This document shows, piece by piece, positions 61,340 through 64,000 of a stretch of 64,000 nucleotides of DNA. The position numbers and the translations under genes are program-made. Where the stretch lies: assembly GCA_017550535.1 (NCBI GenBank), contig JAFZOS010000065.1, positions 62,001 through 126,000 of the forward strand, written 5' to 3'. Each line of letters opens with the position of its first letter. The stretch's first letter is position 1. The notes under the pieces were generated by a model. The model was not told where the DNA came from, did no database searches, and was given only the letters and a program-made list of their open reading frames with translations. Source of the stretch: Lachnospiraceae bacterium (GTDB taxonomy: Bacteria; Bacillota; Clostridia; Lachnospirales; Lachnospiraceae).

Positions 61340-62320
61340 CTACTCCTCCTCTCTAAGTACTTGTGTCACCCTCACTGCATATGAATCCTTTGCGGATCCG
61401 GGCAGTGCCCTGAACTTTTTAAGGTTGCCGACATATACTTCCATTTCGTTGTCAACCTTAGACCCCAATTTTATTATATCACCACATTGCAAATTCACAA
61501 AATCGCTTACCGTTATCGAGCTCTTCCCCAATACAGCCCTTATCGGCATAGCTACCTTGCGGATTATCGCCTCAATATATTCCTCATAATCCTCGTCACT
61601 GCTCTCCTTCATGGATGCAAACCAGTACTTGGTATTGAGCTTATCCATAACTGACTCGAGAGTAAAGTACGGAAGACATATATTCATCAGGCCTTCCACA
61701 TCGCCTATCTTTATATTCAGCGTAACGATCGCTATCATTTCGCTTGGTGCGATGATCTGGGCAAACTGCGGATTGGTTTCAACTCTTTCAAGTACCGGAT
61801 TTATATCCACAACATTCTTCCACGGTTCCCGAAGGAGCGACACGCATACGGCCATCATCTTGTCGACTATCGTTCGTTCTATCTCCGAAAAATCCCTGTT
61901 CTTATCAAGCGGATTACCGGGGCCGCCCAGCATCCTGTCGACCATCGTAAAACCCAGGTTCGCCGCAAGCTCAACCATTATGCTTCCGTTAAGCGGCTCA
62001 AAATTAACGATACCCAGCAATACCGGATTAGCAAGTGCAGTTGAAAACTCCGAAAATGTGCAGGCTTCGGAATTGACGACCGCCACCTGTATATTCTTTC
62101 TAAGGTACACGGGCAGATTTGTCGATAGCAATCTGCCGTAATGCTCAAATATGATCTCAAGAGTCCTTAAATGCTCCTTTGAAAACTTGGCCGGACGCCT
62201 GAAATCGTAATTCTTGGTGCTTCGTTCTTCGCCGGAACCGATATCATCGGCATCAAGTTCACCCGAGCTTAACGCTTGAAGCAGACTGTCTATCTCATTT
62301 TGGGAGAGTACCTCACCCAT
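61340..62320 (-). CDS. fliM: Flagellar motor switch protein FliM
   Basis: A 326-residue C-ring protein. It begins MGEVLSQNEIDSLLQAL, the CheY-P-binding segment, followed by the middle domain (KNYDFRRPAKFSKEHLRTLE) and a C-terminal SpoA/FliN-like domain (FVNLQCGDIIKLGSKVDNEM). The ATG at 62320 has GAGGTGAG upstream; an in-frame GTG three codons earlier overlaps this site. Confidence 0.96.
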   Translation of the reverse strand: MGEVLSQNEIDSLLQALSSGELDADDIGSGEERSTKNYDFRRPAKFSKEHLRTLEIIFEHYGRLLSTNLPVYLRKNIQVAVVNSEACTFSEFSTALANPVLLGIVNFEPLNGSIMVELAANLGFTMVDRMLGGPGNPLDKNRDFSEIERTIVDKMMAVCVSLLREPWKNVVDINPVLERVETNPQFAQIIAPSEMIAIVTLNIKIGDVEGLMNICLPYFTLESVMDKLNTKYWFASMKESSDEDYEEYIEAIIRKVAMPIRAVLGKSSITVSDFVNLQCGDIIKLGSKVDNEMEVYVGNLKKFRALPGSAKDSYAVRVTQVLREEE

Positions 62321-62358
62321 TAAGCTCACCTCACTCTTATATAGTCAAGCCTCGTACT

Positions 62359-62874
62359 CTATTGGAACTTAAGATCCCTGAAATAGACCTCATATATGAA
62401 CTTGGAGTCAAACATGGCCTGAACCTGCTTAAGGATCTCATCGGCTATAACCTGCTGATTGGCCAGGGCTTCTTCCTTTGTATAATTGCTGAATGTATTG
62501 TTTATCACACTTTTTATCTTGCTCTCATTTGCCTCGACAAGCGGCTGCAGTTCGGAATACCTTTCGTCCTTTTTATCAATTGACATCGAAACCTGAGCTA
62601 TTGCATAATGATCAGCGCCGTCTTCACCGTGCTTTAACGTTATCACCATCTCATCGGCAATATTATAGGTCTCGGTATCCAGGATTGATATTTCCTTTGC
62701 TTCTTCATCTTCAACGGGAGCAGCAGTATTAAGGTTTAAGATGGATGCGATCTGATTTACCAGCGCTGTTGTCTTTTTATTTGCACTGACCGTTGATATC
62801 ATCATTATACCGGTAAGCACCACATTCACTACCAGGAGTGCCAGTATTATCACCGATAACAGGTTCTTTTTCAT
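62359..62874 (-). CDS. fliL: Flagellar basal-body-associated protein FliL
   Basis: A 171-residue protein with one membrane helix at about 6-28 and a C-terminal outside domain ending in FIYEVYFRDLKFQ. FliL surrounds the stator and raises torque. It lies between motB and fliM. GGAGA is upstream of the ATG. Family conservation is low, but size, topology and place agree. Confidence 0.9.
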   Translation of the reverse strand: MKKNLLSVIILALLVVNVVLTGIMMISTVSANKKTTALVNQIASILNLNTAAPVEDEEAKEISILDTETYNIADEMVITLKHGEDGADHYAIAQVSMSIDKKDERYSELQPLVEANESKIKSVINNTFSNYTKEEALANQQVIADEILKQVQAMFDSKFIYEVYFRDLKFQ

Positions 62875-62893
62875 TACCGAAAATCTCCAATCT

Positions 62894-63691
62894 TTAATAT
62901 GTGCTGAGGGTATGATATATCTTGATCTCTACCCGTCTGTTCTTGGCCCTTCCCGTTTCTGTAGAATTGTCGGCTATCGGAACATATTCGCCCCGTCCTG
63001 TATGTTTAACCTTTGCAGGGTCAAGATTACTGTTTTCAACAAGATAATTGAACACCGAAAGTGCCCTCGCACTTGAAAGTTCGTTGTTGTCCGAATACCT
63101 GCTGTTGTGTATGGGGACATTATCCGTATGTCCTTCTATTTCTATAATACTTTTTCCGTATTTCCTCAGGATCACGCCGAGTTTTTCAAGAATAGGCAGT
63201 GAATCCGTTTTGATCTCTGCACTGCCGGAATCAAACAGGAGCGCACCGTTTAATGTAAGAGAAACATACTGGGAGGTAAAATCAACATCCACCATTCCGT
63301 CAAGGCTCTGTTCATTAAGTGCCTCCTCAACCAGTTCGCTTAATGACTCGGACTCCTGCAGCTGCTCCTCCTCTATCTCATCCCATTTATCCTTTTCTTC
63401 GGGATCGGATTCGGCCGCCTTACCCATTGATGTCATATACTCATCAAGTTCATTTAACTGGCTTACACCGTTTGATATAAGTATACCGTCGCCGATTGCC
63501 TGAGCACCTCCCGAAAAAACGCTGAAACTCTGGGTAAACGAAGCGGCGATCAGTTCAAATTTCTGTTTATCAACATCCGACATGGCGAACAGCATAACGA
63601 AAAAGCATAACAGCAGATTCATCAGGTCCGCAAAGGTGGATTGCCAAGCCGGCGCGCCTTTTGGCGGTTCTTCCGCCTTGCGTTTGGCCAT
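62894..63691 (-). CDS. motB: Flagellar stator protein MotB
   Basis: A 265-residue protein. The N-terminal membrane helix carries the proton/ion-binding aspartate D22 (STFADLMNLLLCFFVMLFAM). A Glu/Ser-rich linker leads to the OmpA-like peptidoglycan-binding domain (IEIEGHTDNVPIHNSRYSDN, LSSARALSVFNYL). The ATG shares one base with the motA stop (TAATG), so the two are coupled. Confidence 0.96.
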   Translation of the reverse strand: MAKRKAEEPPKGAPAWQSTFADLMNLLLCFFVMLFAMSDVDKQKFELIAASFTQSFSVFSGGAQAIGDGILISNGVSQLNELDEYMTSMGKAAESDPEEKDKWDEIEEEQLQESESLSELVEEALNEQSLDGMVDVDFTSQYVSLTLNGALLFDSGSAEIKTDSLPILEKLGVILRKYGKSIIEIEGHTDNVPIHNSRYSDNNELSSARALSVFNYLVENSNLDPAKVKHTGRGEYVPIADNSTETGRAKNRRVEIKIYHTLSTY

Positions 63692-64000
63692 TACTCTTCT
63701 CCCCCTTCTTCGCCCTTACCGATACTCCCCCTTACCTTCGGTGAAAGGAATGACTTAAGCTTTTCTTCTATTACCCTCGGGTTCTCGCCGGCCTGAATGG
63801 ACAGCAATCCCTCGACGATTATCTCCTTGACATGCATCTCCCCGTCATTTATCGACTTAAGCTTCGTTGCTATCGGGATGCACAGCCAGTTGGCAAGTAT
63901 CGATCCGTAAAACGTAGTAATAAGGGCAACTGCCATGTTCGGTCCGAGCGAACTGACGTCGTCCATATGATAAAGCATCATAACAAGTCCCAAAAGGGTA
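63691..64000 (-). CDS. motA: Flagellar stator protein MotA, C-terminal part
   Basis: About 102 codons of the C-terminal part of MotA; the frame is open through the right edge, so the start lies outside the window. Two hydrophobic helices are visible, with NMAVALITTFYGSILANW near the edge, then the cytoplasmic tail with EGLLSIQAGENPRVIEEKL, typical of MotA. The last residues are Gly/Glu rich. A TTG near the edge is not a real start. Confidence 0.93.
   Translation of the reverse strand, partial: TLLGLVMMLYHMDDVSSLGPNMAVALITTFYGSILANWLCIPIATKLKSINDGEMHVKEIIVEGLLSIQAGENPRVIEEKLKSFLSPKVRGSIGKGEEGGEE

Noticed and set aside
1-64000. Search by eye for CRISPR arrays, insertion sequences, phage genes, tRNA/rRNA genes and c-di-GMP or other riboswitches in the gaps
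   Set aside because: Gaps are short (longest 263 bases) and none shows the repeats, conserved cores or cloverleaf patterns needed.

Overview
The window reads as chromosomal DNA of a motile, Gram-positive anaerobe of the class Clostridia, most likely family Lachnospiraceae (Butyrivibrio/Roseburia/Lachnospira-like). This rests on gene order (pta, rpmF, plsX-acpP-rnc-smc-ftsY, ylxM-ffh-rpsP-khpA-rimM; bactofilin-pyrH-frr-uppS-cdsA-dxr-rseP), on a flagellar/chemotaxis operon with FliY, CheC, CheD, FlhF and FlhG, on strong AGGAGG-type ribosome binding sites, and on c-di-GMP proteins with 7TM or LacI-like sensors. Genus is not resolved. I see no rRNA, tRNA, CRISPR array, insertion sequence or prophage. 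Almost everything lies on the minus strand; only three genes (a hybrid histidine kinase, tmcAL and a CAP-domain protein) are on the plus strand. No gene-free stretch exceeds 300 bases; the longest is 39079-39341.

Left part (1-16.6 kb). In transcription order: pta; rpmF with a near-perfect vegetative promoter; plsX-acpP; rnc-smc-ftsY-ilvA; ylxM-ffh-rpsP-khpA (RNA processing, chromosome condensation, signal recognition particle and its receptor, ribosomal protein S16); then rimM followed by a LacI-sensor GGDEF protein, a 7TM-EAL protein and the start of a second 7TM protein cut by the window edge. Hairpin terminators separate these units. One of them, behind ilvA, appears to share bases with the -35 box of the next promoter.

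Middle (16.7-39.1 kb). On the plus strand a hybrid histidine kinase is translationally coupled to tmcAL. On the minus strand a long co-directional run goes from a CPBP membrane protease and a polysaccharide deacetylase through an acidic-tailed bactofilin, pyrH, frr, uppS, cdsA, dxr, rseP, a YYY-family membrane protein, a small zinc-finger anti-sigma-like membrane protein, polA, coaE, an unusually large FtsA-like ATPase, a WalJ-like hydrolase, an ACT-domain protein and a UPF0210 protein. Together these cover nucleotide, isoprenoid, phospholipid and CoA synthesis, DNA repair and envelope functions.

Right part (39.3-64 kb). A CAP-domain secreted protein faces a very long minus-strand flagellar/chemotaxis operon that enters from the right edge: motA (partial), motB, fliL, fliM, fliY, cheY, fliO, fliP, fliQ, fliR, flhB, flhA, flhF, flhG, a PilZ protein, cheB, cheA, cheW, cheC, cheD, a small membrane protein, fliA/sigD, fapA, a small unknown, a SwrB-like protein, an MltG-domain protein and two DegV proteins. 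Stator, switch, export gate, number/placement control, chemotaxis and the flagellar sigma factor are thus in one unit. The PilZ protein is a plausible receptor for c-di-GMP made and degraded by the enzymes at the left end.

Most of the window is conserved core genome. I did not find a clear novel defence or biosynthetic system. The best candidates for something undescribed are the sensor-linked c-di-GMP cassette behind rimM, the kinase-tmcAL pair, the large FtsA-like protein with beta-grasp-like repeats, the orphan anti-sigma-like protein before polA, the methionine-rich FliY linker, and the unknown small proteins around sigD.
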